From Lysobacter_F sp035645555 (GTDB lineage Bacteria; Pseudomonadota; Gammaproteobacteria; Xanthomonadales; Xanthomonadaceae), in assembly GCA_035645555.1 (NCBI GenBank), contig DASQMI010000091.1, positions 1 to 30,371 on the forward strand: a stretch of 30,371 nt of DNA. Reading direction: 5' to 3'. Below, piece after piece: positions 30,230-30,371 of the stretch. The translations under genes were made by a program, and so were the position numbers. Below the pieces are notes generated by a model that was not told the DNA's origin, ran no database searches, and saw only the letters and a program-made list of their open reading frames with translations. The stretch's first letter is position 1; the number at the start of each line of letters is the position of its first letter.

Positions 30230-30371
30230 CACTTCGAGCCCCGACAATCTTTCGAATGAGGTGTGCGTTCCGCTGGCGACCCTGCGCGGCCGCGCGACGA
30301 GCGTGCGACCGTGCGCGCGGCGACGTGCCGCACGCGAAACCAGGGGGCTGGCGGGCCCGACGGCGGGCCCC
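30230..30371. other. Upstream region of the oxidase operon, cut by the window edge
   Basis: These 142 nt precede ctaC and should contain its promoter, but I see no convincing -35/-10 pair. At the extreme right, GGGCCCG (30353-30359) pairs with CGGGCCC (30364-30370) around a 4-nt loop; this may be the terminator of the gene beyond the window. Confidence 0.4.

Noticed and set aside
30353..30370. GGGCCCG hairpin as promoter element or operator of the oxidase operon
   Set aside because: It lies more than 120 nt from ctaC and at the window edge; a terminator of the unseen neighbour is simpler, and it cannot be decided here.
1..30371. tRNA, rRNA, CRISPR, insertion sequence, prophage or defence island
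   Set aside because: No cloverleaf-like gene, spaced direct repeats, transposase, integrase or terminal inverted repeats were seen; coding style is uniform across the window.

Overview
The window is a very GC-rich (visibly around 70% G+C) chromosomal segment, densely packed with housekeeping genes, and carries no insertion sequence, prophage, CRISPR array, tRNA or rRNA that I can see. Gene content and order (slt, NDUFA9-like protein and cca; a folate group next to tsaD; rpsU-yqeY-dnaG; an aa3 oxidase cluster ctaC-ctaD-ctaG-coxC-DUF2909-SURF1-ctaA-ctaB), together with a TonB receptor and secreted peptidases, suggest a gammaproteobacterium of the Xanthomonadaceae/Lysobacter-Luteimonas type. That placement is an inference from protein character and gene order, not from a marker search.

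Layout. 1-3985 (+): 3' part of a soluble lytic transglycosylase, an NAD(P)-binding NDUFA9-like protein, a small PH-domain-like protein and the CCA-adding enzyme. A strong hairpin separates these from 8260-4044 (-): MidA/NDUFAF7-type methyltransferase, a VanZ-like membrane protein overlapping it by 4 nt, then a TonB-dependent receptor with its own leader. 8371-9108 (+): FolM-type pteridine reductase. 11820-9110 (-): tsaD, folB, folK and a HAD phosphatase. 11909-17026 (+): rpsU with a good sigma70 promoter and terminator, yqeY, a polyamine-acetyltransferase-like GNAT, dnaG, and a secreted S9 peptidase in the place where rpoD sits in E. coli. 18029-17089 (-): an ArsR regulator and an SRPBCC/AHSA1 protein, preceded by a promoter bracketed by two copies of one palindrome. 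20309-18145 (-): a secreted amidohydrolase and a ChaN/TIKI-like exported protein. 20474-22224 (+): ada plus an overlapping 2OG-Fe(II) oxygenase, a likely alkylation-damage pair. 30229-22231 (-): the cytochrome c oxidase structural and assembly genes, interrupted by one oppositely oriented DUF2909 gene.

How the genes work together. The oxidase cluster is self-consistent: subunits II, I and III, the CuB-delivery factor CtaG, SURF1, and the heme O/A synthases. Many pairs are translationally coupled by ATGA, GTGA or TGATG overlaps. The folate genes (pteridine reductase, DHNA and HPPK) lie within 2.4 kb. No obviously new multi-gene system is visible. The most noteworthy signals are the twin operators and apparently leaderless start of the ArsR gene, a SCO-like oxidase-cluster protein that keeps CxxxC but seems to lack the SCO histidine, a heptanucleotide repeat running into the end of tsaD, and the two near-identical hairpin designs between convergent genes.
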